A program made the translations under genes and the position numbers. From an uncultured Opitutales bacterium (GTDB taxonomy: Bacteria > Verrucomicrobiota > Verrucomicrobiia > Opitutales > Intestinicryptomonadaceae): DNA of 64,000 bases. The stretch covers positions 186,001-250,000 of the forward strand of contig CAKTTC010000002.1 of the NCBI GenBank assembly GCA_934613645.1, in the 5' to 3' direction. Shown piece after piece: positions 27,397 to 35,142 of the stretch. Within the stretch, counting starts at the first letter, position 1. Every line of letters starts with the position of its first letter. The notes beneath the pieces are model-generated. The model was given only the letters and a program-made list of their open reading frames with translations. It ran no database searches and was not told the origin of the DNA.

Positions 27397-29058
27397 CTAT
27401 TCCTTCGTTGCTTCGTCGATAAGATCGCCCAACGACGTGAGCTCTTGGTCTTTGCGAATCTTGTCGAAAGCGTCGACTTCCTTGGCGAGTTTCGCGGAAT
27501 CATACTGCGCGGCCTTGACCGACAAGCCGATTCTGCGTTCGTCGCGGTCGATTTTCACAACGCGCGCGGTAACTTCGTCGCCAACCTTGAGGTGGTTCTT
27601 GATTTTGTCAACGTGTTCTTCGCTGATTTGGCTGATGTGAACCAAACCGTCGATGTCGTTCTGCAATTCAACAAACGCGCCGTAGTTGGTAATTTTGCTT
27701 ACCTTGCCCTTTACGAGGTCGCCAATCTTGAAGAGAGAGTCGATTTCCTCCCACGGGTCGGCAGTCAGCTGCTTGAGGCTGAGCGAGATTCTCTGGTTGT
27801 CGGGGTCGATTTCCTTGACGATTGCGTCTACTTCGTCGCCCTTCTTGAGCATTTCGCTGGGGTGGTTGATTTTGCGCGTCCAGCTCATGTCCGAAACGTG
27901 AATCATACCGTCGATACCGTCGCCGAGTTCCACAAACGCGCCGTAGGTTGTGAGGTTGCGAACCTTGCCGTGAACGCGTGCGCCGACGGGATATTCGTGA
28001 ACGGCCTTCTTCCACGGATTTTCTTCAAGCTGACGCAAGCCGAGCGAAATTTTCTGCTCTTCCTTGTTTACGCTGAGAACAACAGCTTCCACTTCGTCGC
28101 CGACTTTGAGAACTTCGCCGGGCTTGGTGATGCGCTTTGTCCAGGAGAATTCGGTGATGTGCACGAGGCCTTCAACGCCGTCTTCAAGCTCGATAAACGC
28201 GCCGTAGTTGACGAGGTTGACAACCTTGCCGTGAACGTGTGCGCCAACGGGATAGCGGCGTTCGATATTTTCCCACGGATTGGAAGTTGTCTGCTTCAGA
28301 CCGAGCGATACGCGTTCTTTTTCCGTATCCACGTCCAAAATCATGACGGAGATTTCTTCGCCAACCTTGAGCATTTCGCTCGGGTGCGAGATTCTGCCCC
28401 AGCTCATGTCGGTGATGTGCAGCAAGCCGTCGAGACCGTCGAGGTCGATGAACGCGCCGTAGTCTGTGATGTTCTTGACAATACCCTTGCGGATATCCCC
28501 CGCCTTGACTTCCGAGAGGAGCTTGCGGCGTTTTTCCGCGCGCTGTTCTTCGATGAGTTCGCGGCGCGAAACAACGATGTTCTTGCGTTCTACGTTGATT
28601 TTCACGACTTTGAAGTCGTAAGTCTGACCGACATACTGGTCCAAATTCTTCGGGGGCTGAACGTCGATTTGCGAAGCGGGCAGGAACGAATCCACACCAA
28701 TGCTTACAATCAGACCGCCTTTAACCTTGCTCTTTACGCGGCCGGGGAGGATTGCGCCTTCCTTGCAGTTTGCGAGGATTTCCTCCCAATTCTTTTTCTG
28801 CTGTGCCTTGTCGTAGGAGATTACGGGGTTGCCTTCGCTGTCTTCGAGCTTTTCGAGCAATACTTCGATTTCCTGACCGACTTGGATATCGTTGATATCC
28901 ACGAATTCGCTCACGGGAACGATGCCTTCGCTCTTTCCGCCGATGTCTACAACTACTTCGTTCTGGCGGATTTCGATTACTTTACCCTTGACGATAGAGC
29001 CCTGTTTGAGCTCCGCAAAACTGCTGTTTGCAAGCAGTTCTTCCATTATGTTACTCAT
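27397..29058 (-). CDS. rpsA: 30S ribosomal protein S1
   Basis: 553 residues with six S1 OB-fold repeats (each carrying variants of VKGKVxxxxxxGAFVELxxGxxGLxHxSE). The N-terminal two are divergent and ribosome-binding; the last four are RNA-binding. I placed the start at 29056-29058 (MSNIMEELLANSSF) because AAGGA lies 8 bases upstream; a second ATG at 29044-29046 is possible, and the long open extension upstream is not S1-like. In an organism with few SD sequences S1 is expected to matter for initiation. The 256-base gap to the divergent HAD gene may hold an autoregulatory leader. Confidence 0.96.
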   Translation of the reverse strand: MSNIMEELLANSSFAELKQGSIVKGKVIEIRQNEVVVDIGGKSEGIVPVSEFVDINDIQVGQEIEVLLEKLEDSEGNPVISYDKAQQKKNWEEILANCKEGAILPGRVKSKVKGGLIVSIGVDSFLPASQIDVQPPKNLDQYVGQTYDFKVVKINVERKNIVVSRRELIEEQRAEKRRKLLSEVKAGDIRKGIVKNITDYGAFIDLDGLDGLLHITDMSWGRISHPSEMLKVGEEISVMILDVDTEKERVSLGLKQTTSNPWENIERRYPVGAHVHGKVVNLVNYGAFIELEDGVEGLVHITEFSWTKRITKPGEVLKVGDEVEAVVLSVNKEEQKISLGLRQLEENPWKKAVHEYPVGARVHGKVRNLTTYGAFVELGDGIDGMIHVSDMSWTRKINHPSEMLKKGDEVDAIVKEIDPDNQRISLSLKQLTADPWEEIDSLFKIGDLVKGKVSKITNYGAFVELQNDIDGLVHISQISEEHVDKIKNHLKVGDEVTARVVKIDRDERRIGLSVKAAQYDSAKLAKEVDAFDKIRKDQELTSLGDLIDEATKE

Positions 29059-29314
29059 TATTTTCCTTGTGTCGTTCCCTTGCGGAAACGGGTTGATTGT
29101 TAGTGTGATTTCCAACGTCCGTGAGTTTCCGCGTCTGAAAACGCGGGCAGACATTGAAAAAATGAAGCGTTCATTTCTACACACACGCGCGCGCGGCGCA
29201 AGCATTTTTTCCAAAAAAATACGGATTTCGCGACGCCGCCCGCCGCCGAAAAAATCGGCAGTCCGCCCCTCCCACGCTTGACATAGCCGCCGCCTAATGC
29301 ACAATCGGGGTGAT

Positions 29315-30004
29315 ATGAAATTTTACAAACACGTTGTTTGGGACTGGAACGGCACGCTGCTTGACGACGCGCGTCTGAGCCTCGACGTGTTCAATTCAAT
29401 AGCAGCCGAATACGCCCTGCCCCCCGTCGATTTCGAAACATACACCGACGAATTCTCCTTCCCCGTAATAAATTTCTACAAAAAACACGGCTTCGACTTC
29501 GAAAAAATCGACTTCCGCGTAATAGGCAACAAATTCATCGACAAATACTTGGCATTGCTGCCCCAATGCGCCCCGCACGCCGAAATCCCCTCCATTTTGG
29601 CGGACTTCAGGCGGCTCGGCTTCACCCAAAGCGTGCTTTCGGCAAACAACGACACCCTGCTTAAGCGCGCAGTGGCGCAGTTCGGGTTGGACGAATTTTT
29701 CGTGCGCGTCGACGGGCTTTCCGACATCTACGCGAATTCGAAAACGGAGCTTGCCCAAGCGCACATTGCAGCCCTCGGCGAAATGGGAATCAGCCCCGAA
29801 CAAACGATTATGGCGGGCGACACCCTCCACGACGAAGACGCCGCCGACGCAATGAACGTTGACTGTGCCATCATTGCCCGCGGATACAATTCGGCAAAAC
29901 AGCTTTCAAACGCCCGACGCGCAAAAGTGTTTTCAACCCACGCCGAATTTTTCAATTTTGCCGCAACTCTCGGCGACTTCCCCGCACAACCGCCGCACTG
30001 CTAA
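29315..30004 (+). CDS. HAD-superfamily hydrolase, phosphoglycolate-phosphatase-like
   Basis: 229 residues from the ATG at 29315, preferred over 29297 because GGGGTGAT sits directly before it. Motif I is VVWDWNGTLLDD, motif II is VLSANND, motif III is the Lys in SKTELAQAH, and motif IV is IMAGDTLHDEDAA. The small cap is alpha-helical as in Gph/PgmB proteins. It likely dephosphorylates a small cytoplasmic metabolite; glycolate-2-phosphate is only one possibility. Divergent from rpsA. Confidence 0.88.
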   Translation: MKFYKHVVWDWNGTLLDDARLSLDVFNSIAAEYALPPVDFETYTDEFSFPVINFYKKHGFDFEKIDFRVIGNKFIDKYLALLPQCAPHAEIPSILADFRRLGFTQSVLSANNDTLLKRAVAQFGLDEFFVRVDGLSDIYANSKTELAQAHIAALGEMGISPEQTIMAGDTLHDEDAADAMNVDCAIIARGYNSAKQLSNARRAKVFSTHAEFFNFAATLGDFPAQPPHC

Positions 30005-30027
30005 CCGCCCCCCCGCTATAAAAAAAG

Positions 30028-30058
30028 CATTGACAAAACTACGTCAATGACTGACTAT
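30028..30058 (+). promoter_or_regulatory. promoter with overlapping palindrome before the toxin-antitoxin pair
   Basis: TTGACA at 30030-30035 is inside a perfect inverted repeat CATTGAC-N8-GTCAATG (30028-30034, 30043-30049). A weak -10, GACTAT, follows at 30053-30058 with 17-base spacing, 7 bases before the toxin ATG. The palindrome is a natural binding site for the HigA antitoxin downstream (inference). Confidence 0.5.
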
Positions 30059-30064
30059 TTGACA

Positions 30065-30380
30065 ATGGAATTTATAGAAACACCGTTGTTCGAAAAAAAC
30101 AAAAGACGGAATATTTGACGAAGACGAACTTCAAAAATTTCAACTAGAACTCTTGGAACACCCAGACATGGGCGATTTAATTCCCAAAGGGAAAGGATTG
30201 AGAAAAACGAGATGGGCAGCCAGCGGGCGAGGCAAACGTGGAGGTGCGAGAGTCATATATTACTGGATTGCTTCAGACGATGTAATTTTTCTACTCTTGG
30301 CGTATAAAAAAAACCGACAGGAAAATTTAACCGCTCAACAACTGAAAATTTTAACCGATTTGATAGATTGGGAGACACAA
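30065..30380 (+). pseudogene. RelE/HigB-type toxin, frameshifted
   Basis: From the ATG at 30065 the frame reads MEFIETPLFEKNKRRNI then stops at 30116. Dropping one A from the run at 30093-30104 restores FEKNKDGIFDEDELQKFQLE and continues through HPDMGDLIPKGKGLRKTRWA, GRGKRGGARVIYYWI and LAYKKNRQENLTAQQLK, the canonical body of RelE-like mRNA-interferase toxins. The intact part also lacks its own stop and runs straight into the antitoxin frame. Either the toxin is dead and only the antitoxin is kept, or a short TTG/ATG-started piece (30153 or 30168 onward) is made as a fusion. Confidence 0.78.
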
Positions 30381-30671
30381 ATGGAAGAAAAACTTTTTAA
30401 CGACCTGCTTGAAAGCGTAAAACAAATGAAGGCAATCCGAGCGGGAAAACTAAAACCCGCAAGAACAACGACGCTTCAAAAAAACGAAATCATGGAGGCA
30501 AGACGCCAATTAAAAATGACGCAAACGCAATTTGCAACGGCATTCGGAATCAGCGTTTCCACGCTCAGGAATTGGGAACAGGGGCACAGAAGTCCCACGG
30601 GGGCTGCCGTTACGCTTATAAAAGTTGCGCGAAAACACCCCGAAGCGGTGCTTGATGCGGTTCACGCATAA
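30381..30671 (+). CDS. higA: HigA-type antitoxin, XRE-family helix-turn-helix
   Basis: 96 residues from the ATG at 30381, preceded by GGGAG at a suitable distance. N-terminal linker MEEKLFNDLLESVKQMKAI, then the HTH domain LKMTQTQFATAFGISVSTLR and NWEQGHRSPTGAAVTLIKVA. It normally neutralises the upstream toxin and represses the operon. Here the reading frame is continuous with the toxin body, with no stop between them. It may persist because it regulates or as protection against related toxins. Confidence 0.88.
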   Translation: MEEKLFNDLLESVKQMKAIRAGKLKPARTTTLQKNEIMEARRQLKMTQTQFATAFGISVSTLRNWEQGHRSPTGAAVTLIKVARKHPEAVLDAVHA

Positions 30672-30715
30672 AAACAAACGGGCGGCAGTTAAAAAATTGC
30701 CGCCCGCTTGTTTTT
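30671..30715. terminator. bidirectional terminator
   Basis: Stem CGGGCGGCAGTT/AATTGCCGCCCG with one G-T pair, flanked by AAAACAAA and TTGTTTTT. It serves both higA and the minus-strand gene ending at 30724. Confidence 0.92.
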
Positions 30716-30723
30716 ATACCCCG

Positions 30724-32805
30724 CTACTTGAAAAATTTGAGAACGAGGGGGCGCATAGGCTCGAGTTTGCGCTGAATTTCCACAGCGAAAGTGCCGCCGT
30801 CGGACGCTTCCGCCTTGAAGTCCACCCTGCGCCAACCGCCGTCGCGGGCAAGAGACAAAATCTTGTTCGGGCGCGAACGCATTTTAAGCGAGAGCGTCGG
30901 CAGGGCGTCGAAGCCGAAATTGTGGATTGCCGCAAGCTCCGTTCCGTCGGAAAGCGCAGCCGACTGCACATACACTTTGGCGTCGCCCGCGTAGCGCATT
31001 CCAAACGGGGCTACGGCGTCGAAAACCCGAGCCAAAAGCTCCTTGCGCGGGTAGCGTTTGAAAATCTGGAAGCCCGTATCGGGTTGGCTTGCCACAACCG
31101 CGACGCGCGCGCCGAATTCGTTTTCAAACAGCGTGCATGAGGGCGAAAGAATTTCGGCGTTTTTTGCGTCGTCCTGCGCGAACTTCATAAACGCAAAATT
31201 CGCAAGCACGCGCACCGATTTCGAAACGGGCTTGAGCAGCGCGAACTGCGAGCCACCCGAAAGCCGCTTGCCCGCAAGGTCTCCGTTGAAAGCGTCGTCC
31301 GAAACGAACTCGGCGCAAACCGCATTCACGGGCGGATAAAACGACGCCTCAACACCGATGTATTTTGCAAACCCGCGCTTTGTAAGCGCAACCGCCGCGC
31401 CCGAATCGAGCACCGCGCCGCGCTTGAGAACGGCCGTTAATTCGGCGTCGGAAAGCAGGCGCGCGTCCTGCGCGGAAAGGAACGCGGGCGAAGTTCCCGC
31501 GCGCACAAAATTGACGGGGAAACCCGTGTTCCACAAAAACGTGTTCGCCCACGACTGCGCCCCGAAATACGGGAACGGCGCAAACGGATTCATAACCGAG
31601 CGCGGTGCGGGAACGGGCGTGGAAAGTTCGTTTTTGGGCTTGGCATTGTCGGTTTCGCGCGCGAGCGTTGCGTAAAAACCCGCGTGTTCGGCAAGGATTT
31701 TCCGATACGCCCCATTGCCGCCCGCCTCGAATTCCGATGTAAGTGAAATCCACTGTTTCGCGCCCCTGCAGCCCGCGAAAAGAAAGGCGGTATAGTTTGT
31801 GTGAAGCTCGTTTGCGGAAGTGCCGAAGCGGTTGTGCGGCAGGCAGTCGGTTTCGGCAATAACATGTGCCTTGCCTTTCAGTGCGTCGAGCTGGCAGGCG
31901 GTTGCATACATTGTTATTGCGAAGTTGTTGGGCGACGCCGCAAACGCGCCGTAGCGGGCGTTGTTTATGCGGATAATCGGCGTCTGTCCCTTTGCGGCAA
32001 AGGCTTTCCCGAGGCGTTCGGCGTATGCAATATCGTTTGAGCACACGCAGACCGACGCGGGAATTTTCGGGTCTACTTCGTCGATTGCCGCGCGCATTTT
32101 TTCGGCGAGCTTGCAGATTGAATCCACTATAACTTCGTCGATTATTTTCGCCGTGCGCCTGTCTTCGGCGGACGCCCCCATAACGGCGGCCTTCGCCTCT
32201 TTGGCTGAGATATCGCGCCCGAGCCGCGCGGAAATTTGCCTGAGGTGAAGCGGGCACAAGCACCCCGCCTGAGCCGCGCCCGTATACATGCGGAAATCGT
32301 CGTCAATCATTATGTGGGCGGGCTTGAGGGCGGCGGCGCGGCGGCAGATGTCGGCCATATATTTGCCGACTTTTTCGCCGAGCGGGCAGCATTTATTCGG
32401 CTCTTCCTTCAGGGTATCGAAGCGGACAATGTGCTCCATATCGTTGGGGTTTTTAAGCGGGTATGAATGCCCAAGCGACGACTGTATGAGTATGCCCACT
32501 TCCGCCCCTTTGGCGCACTCCTTGATTTTTTCGAACCTCGGCTTCAGCGCGGCAAACTTGTCGGCAGCGGGAACGCCCTCGGGCACGAGATTGAACAAAG
32601 CCAAAGACACGTCGGCGATTTTTTCGCGCTTGATACGCAGCAAATCCTCCGCTATTTTTTCCTCCGCATTCTCAGTCGGCACAAACACGTTGAAAACGCG
32701 CAATTCCTCCGCCGACAAAATCGACGCCGCGCACAGAAAAGCCGCGCACAGAAAAGCCGCGCACAGAAAAGCCGCGGCAACCCCCATCAAATTAAACTTC
32801 TTCAT
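30724..32805 (-). CDS. secreted protein of unknown function, possible glycoside hydrolase
   Basis: 693 residues. Signal peptide with a threefold AFLCA repeat (MKKFNLMGVAAAFLCAAFLC onward), from a 15-bp DNA repeat. The N-terminal half looks like a TIM barrel: LKPAHIMIDDDFRMY, KIPASVCVCSND, GKAHVIAETDCLPHNR, LFAGCRGAKQWISLTSE. The C-terminal half includes a beta-galactosidase-like pattern of a Rossmann-type domain (ARLLSDAELTAVLKRGAVLD, CAEFVSDD) and a terminal beta domain. This architecture recalls GH42-like proteins but I cannot assign a family or catalytic residues. It has its own terminator. Confidence 0.78.
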   Translation of the reverse strand: MKKFNLMGVAAAFLCAAFLCAAFLCAASILSAEELRVFNVFVPTENAEEKIAEDLLRIKREKIADVSLALFNLVPEGVPAADKFAALKPRFEKIKECAKGAEVGILIQSSLGHSYPLKNPNDMEHIVRFDTLKEEPNKCCPLGEKVGKYMADICRRAAALKPAHIMIDDDFRMYTGAAQAGCLCPLHLRQISARLGRDISAKEAKAAVMGASAEDRRTAKIIDEVIVDSICKLAEKMRAAIDEVDPKIPASVCVCSNDIAYAERLGKAFAAKGQTPIIRINNARYGAFAASPNNFAITMYATACQLDALKGKAHVIAETDCLPHNRFGTSANELHTNYTAFLFAGCRGAKQWISLTSEFEAGGNGAYRKILAEHAGFYATLARETDNAKPKNELSTPVPAPRSVMNPFAPFPYFGAQSWANTFLWNTGFPVNFVRAGTSPAFLSAQDARLLSDAELTAVLKRGAVLDSGAAVALTKRGFAKYIGVEASFYPPVNAVCAEFVSDDAFNGDLAGKRLSGGSQFALLKPVSKSVRVLANFAFMKFAQDDAKNAEILSPSCTLFENEFGARVAVVASQPDTGFQIFKRYPRKELLARVFDAVAPFGMRYAGDAKVYVQSAALSDGTELAAIHNFGFDALPTLSLKMRSRPNKILSLARDGGWRRVDFKAEASDGGTFAVEIQRKLEPMRPLVLKFFK
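32731..32775 (-). repeat. 15-bp tandem repeat x3 in a signal peptide
   Basis: Three exact copies of GCACAGAAAAGCCGC at 32731-32745, 32746-32760 and 32761-32775. Each adds five residues to the hydrophobic core without changing frame. Confidence 0.95.
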
Positions 32806-32882
32806 AAAGAAAGCGATATTTCGAGCCGAAAATTTGTCAACAAAAAAGCCGAACGAACACCGCGGGTGCGCACACTTGCGCC

Positions 32883-32990
32883 ATGGACAAAAAGATGAAA
32901 ATCGCCGTTATCTGTGGCTACACGACAACGCGCGACAACCTCGACCGAAGCTGCTTTGCCCTCCGCGCCGAAGTTGCCGCGTTCGCCTAA
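32883..32990 (+). pseudogene. truncated duplicate of the 2-hydroxyacid dehydrogenase 5' end
   Basis: 35 codons, MDKKMKIAVICGYTTTRDNL and on to a TAA at 32988. The stretch 32813-32986 matches 33930-34104 (upstream region, ATG and first ~34 codons of the intact dehydrogenase) with about 85 percent identity by eye. After that the homology stops. The fragment holds no catalytic domain. It points to a segmental duplication that now flanks the SGNH gene. Confidence 0.85.
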
Positions 32991-33008
32991 CTCATTTTCC
33001 CCGTCAAA

Positions 33009-33812
33009 CTACTCGAAATTTGCGGGGAGGCTTGCGAGCTGCCGCGCGAGGGTTTTTGCAATGCGGTAATGCCCGTCGGCGTTGGGGTGAAGCCTGTCGG
33101 TATCTTTGTTGGCAAAGTATTTTGCGTGCGCGGGCGTATTGGGGTGCAGACCGCAAAGGGCGTTGAGGTCTATTACGGGCACCGCCCAAACGTTGCCCGC
33201 CTCCTTGACGGCCTCGACGTATGAATCTATATAAAGACCGATTCGGTTGGGGAACGATTCGTCGGGCTGGACGTTTTTTGCGCCGAATCTTGCGTAGCTT
33301 CTGTGTATCGGCGTAAGAAGCACAATTTGCGCGTCGGGGAAGTTTTCCTTCAAAAAGCCGAGAGCGCAGTTTATTCTGCCGCGGAACGTTTGGGCATCGG
33401 TCGAGAACGCGCGGCGTTTGCGGACAACCGATTTGCCGTTGGCATTTGTCTGCACGTCGGAGACGGTATACCAGTCGCCGATGGGCACGCCGCCGTTGAA
33501 GTCGTTTGTGCCCGCAAAGATTATGATTGCGTCGATATTCGGGCGTTCGGCTTTAAGTTTTTGCGCCTGTTTGAAGACGCCGCCGAAAGTGTTGCCGTTG
33601 ATTGCGTAGACATGCGGAGCAATTTCGAGCGACTCCTCCAAAAACTGCCAGTAGTTCTTTTTCGTGCCGACGTGGATTTTGTCGGTGATGGAATCTCCGA
33701 GGAATGCGACATTTTTACCTTTCCAGTCGGAGCTGATTGGGGCGGCAGTTTTTTCGGCGGCAAACGAGACCGCCGCCAACGCGCAGAAAACAAGCATTAC
33801 GATTTTTTTCAT
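33009..33812 (-). CDS. exported SGNH/GDSL hydrolase
   Basis: 267 residues from the ATG at 33810-33812, which gives the signal peptide MKKIVMLVFCALAAVSFAA; the frame is open upstream but that sequence overlaps the dehydrogenase leader. Block I is FLGDSITD with nucleophile Ser41, the Gly block is INGNTFGG, block III is IFAGTNDFNGG, and block V is DRLHPNADGH with the catalytic Asp and His. Probable carbohydrate esterase or lipase-type esterase of the periplasm. Located between the two copies of the duplicated dehydrogenase leader, on the opposite strand. Confidence 0.92.
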   Translation of the reverse strand: MKKIVMLVFCALAAVSFAAEKTAAPISSDWKGKNVAFLGDSITDKIHVGTKKNYWQFLEESLEIAPHVYAINGNTFGGVFKQAQKLKAERPNIDAIIIFAGTNDFNGGVPIGDWYTVSDVQTNANGKSVVRKRRAFSTDAQTFRGRINCALGFLKENFPDAQIVLLTPIHRSYARFGAKNVQPDESFPNRIGLYIDSYVEAVKEAGNVWAVPVIDLNALCGLHPNTPAHAKYFANKDTDRLHPNADGHYRIAKTLARQLASLPANFE

Positions 33813-33999
33813 ATTCAAACGGATAAAAGCGCGGCGGCGCGTTTTCAAGCCGAAAAATCGAACAAAATTCGCGATGTATTTTGCCGCAACAAAACAACGC
33901 AAGAAGAACAGTTCAATAAAAACACGCACGCGATGTTTCGCCCGAAGTTTTGTCAACAAAAAGCTGGACGAACGCCGCAGGGGCGCGCACACTTGTGCC

Positions 34000-34968
34000 A
34001 TGGACAAAAAGATGAAAATCGCCGTTCTCGACGGCTACACGACAACGCGCGACGACCTCGACTGGAGCTGTTTTGCCCCCTACGCCGAAGTTGTCGCGTT
34101 CGACCGCACCCCGAAAGACAAAATAGTTGAGCGCGCGCTTGAAGCCGACGCCGTTTTCACGAACAAAGTCCCGATGTTTGCCGAGCAGCTCGACGCCCTG
34201 CCGAAGCTTAAATACATAGGCGTGCTTGCCACGGGCTTCAACAACATCGACGTTCCACTCTGTGCAAAGCGCGGCATTGCCGCAACAAACATTCCCGCCT
34301 ACAGCACCGACTCCGTAGCTCAGGAAGTTTTCGCGCACATTCTCAACATTTCAAACCGCGTTGCCCTCCACGCGCAGTCGGTGAGGCGCGGCGACTGGTG
34401 CAAGTCGCCCGACATCTGCTACTGCCTTGCGCCCCAAACCGAGCTTGCGGGCAAAACGCTCGGCATAGTGGGGTTCGGGGCAATCGGCAGAAAAGTGGCT
34501 CAGATTGCGCACGCGTTTTCGATGAACGTAGTGGCGTTTTCGCCCAGTAAAAAAGCGGGTGATGTTTTCGACGGCGTGCGCATTGCAACGCTCGACGAAG
34601 TTTTTTCCGAAAGCGACATTGTTTCGCTCAACTGCCCGCTAAAGCCCGAAACCGACAGACTTATTCGCGCCGAAAACATCGCAAAGTTCAGGCGCGGCGC
34701 ATGGCTTGTAAACACGGGGCGCGGCGGCTTGGTTGACGAACGCGACCTCGCCGAAGCGTTGCAAAGCGGGCAAATAGCCTACGCGGGGCTTGACGTGCTT
34801 TCGACCGAACCTCCCCCGCCCGACAACCCGCTTCTGAAGCTTGAAAACTGTTTCATCACCCCGCACATCGCGTGGACGACCTCTGCGGCGCGGCGGCGGC
34901 TGGTTTCCATTTGCCTGCAAAATTTCAAGGCGTGGCTCGGCGGAGAACGCCTCAACAGGCTCGATTAA
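34000..34968 (+). CDS. D-2-hydroxyacid dehydrogenase (glycerate dehydrogenase/hydroxypyruvate reductase type)
   Basis: 322 residues; start at 34000 (MDKKMKIAVLDGY), with 34012 an alternative. Landmarks: LPKLKYIGVLATGFNNIDVP, YSTDSVAQEVFAHILN, NAD-binding GIVGFGAIGRKVAQIAHAF, ALAEALQ-region with GAWLVNTGRGGLVDERDL (catalytic Arg in the preceding NCPLKPETD/NTGRG strand), Glu in VLSTEPPPPDNPL, and the catalytic His in ITPHIAW. NAD(H)-linked reduction of a 2-ketoacid in the cytoplasm. The HIAW form is common in HprA-like enzymes. Upstream lies a duplicated fragment of its own 5' end. Confidence 0.93.
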   Translation: MDKKMKIAVLDGYTTTRDDLDWSCFAPYAEVVAFDRTPKDKIVERALEADAVFTNKVPMFAEQLDALPKLKYIGVLATGFNNIDVPLCAKRGIAATNIPAYSTDSVAQEVFAHILNISNRVALHAQSVRRGDWCKSPDICYCLAPQTELAGKTLGIVGFGAIGRKVAQIAHAFSMNVVAFSPSKKAGDVFDGVRIATLDEVFSESDIVSLNCPLKPETDRLIRAENIAKFRRGAWLVNTGRGGLVDERDLAEALQSGQIAYAGLDVLSTEPPPPDNPLLKLENCFITPHIAWTTSAARRRLVSICLQNFKAWLGGERLNRLD

Positions 34969-35008
34969 ACGCCGCTACAGACCGCGCCGCGCTGACGAAC
35001 CGAATGCC

Positions 35009-35033
35009 GCGCCGCCTTTGCGCGGCGTTTTTT
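35009..35033 (+). terminator. terminator after the dehydrogenase gene
   Basis: CGCCGC/GCGGCG stem (35010-35015, 35022-35027) with six T. Confidence 0.82.
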
Positions 35034-35049
35034 GCGCCGAAATGCCGTC

Positions 35050-35082
35050 AAAAAAAAGGCCTCCGTTTGAACGGAAGCCTTG
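35050..35082 (-). terminator. terminator after the PEP-CTERM gene
   Basis: AAGGC and TCCGTT pair with AACGGA and GCCTT across one bulged base; T-rich run on the minus strand. Confidence 0.78.
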
Positions 35083-35142
35083 CAAGGATTAATGAATGAT
35101 ATGATGTCTATGAAAAAACACTAACTACTATGTGTTTTGAAT

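Noticed and set aside
25585..29103. 1172-codon plus-strand open frame
   Set aside because: It lies antisense to the agarase-like gene and rpsA, both with clear families; its translation is low-complexity and is a product of codon bias.
30093..30104. Programmed -1 frameshift at A-AAA-AAC in the toxin gene
   Set aside because: The heptamer is in the right phase, but the toxin body is in the +1 (or -2) frame relative to the ATG, so a -1 slip does not reach it.
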